This document shows positions 13,190 through 13,191 of a stretch of DNA of 13,191 bases, piece after piece. Source of the stretch: Candidatus Heimdallarchaeota archaeon. Lineage in GTDB: Archaea > Asgardarchaeota > Heimdallarchaeia > Heimdallarchaeales > Kariarchaeaceae. Under the pieces are notes generated by a model. That model saw nothing but the letters and a program-made list of their open reading frames with translations, was not told the origin of the DNA and did not search any database. Both the position numbers and the translations under genes were made by a program. Every line of letters begins with the position of its first letter. Position 1 is the stretch's first letter. Location of the stretch: positions 1 through 13,191 of the forward strand of contig WAMJ01000014.1 of the NCBI GenBank assembly GCA_015522385.1. The letters are read 5' to 3'.

Positions 13190-13191
13190 GA

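Overview
The window looks archaeal and is probably from an Asgard archaeon (Loki- or Thorarchaeia-like). Four points support this. Several genes have an A/T-rich TATA-like box centred about 25-28 nt before the start codon, as expected for leaderless archaeal transcripts. The cell-surface protein ends in a PGF-CTERM-like sorting signal. There is a Csx1 protein of the archaeal type. The leucine-rich-repeat proteins carry an N-terminal cap I associate with Asgard LRR families. The phylum-level call is from memory of these families, not from a search.

Layout, left to right. (1) A 472-aa helical-repeat protein of unknown function (+, 204-1622). (2) Convergent to it, a full-length Csx1-like CARF-HEPN ribonuclease (-, 1846-3246) with DxTHG and R-x4-H motifs but no CRISPR array or cas operon in view. 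(3) Divergent from csx1, a 754-aa secreted protein with about six Ig-like repeats and a C-terminal membrane anchor (+, 3678-5942). (4) A gene-poor stretch with decayed fragments, then a promoter-leader cassette with a 17-codon leader ORF and LRR protein 1 (+, 6497-7285). (5) A minus-strand pair, an OLD/RecF-like ATPase (7828-9318) and a small PD-(D/E)XK-like protein (7350-7817), which resembles two-gene ATPase-nuclease defence systems. (6) A second copy of the same cassette (94% identical over 353 nt by hand count) driving LRR protein 2 (+, 9891-10742). (7) Another decayed stretch, then a 555-aa P-loop NTPase whose C-terminal part resembles the restriction-endonuclease-like domain of Crinkler (CRN) effectors (+, 11322-12989). 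(8) A fragment of a minus-strand gene at the right edge.

The whole reads as an accessory island, probably for defence or intracellular conflict, shaped by local duplication and decay. The intergenic regions hold pieces of neighbouring genes: a fragment of the NTPase 3' end lies downstream of the surface-protein gene, and a fragment of the surface-protein 3' end lies upstream of the NTPase gene. The same 47-nt spacer follows both surface-protein ends. Two homologous, broken copies of an unidentified gene precede the two LRR cassettes.

The most interesting points are the duplicated constant leader feeding divergent LRR domains, the CRN-like NTPase next to an LRR gene, and the ATPase-nuclease pair between the two cassettes.
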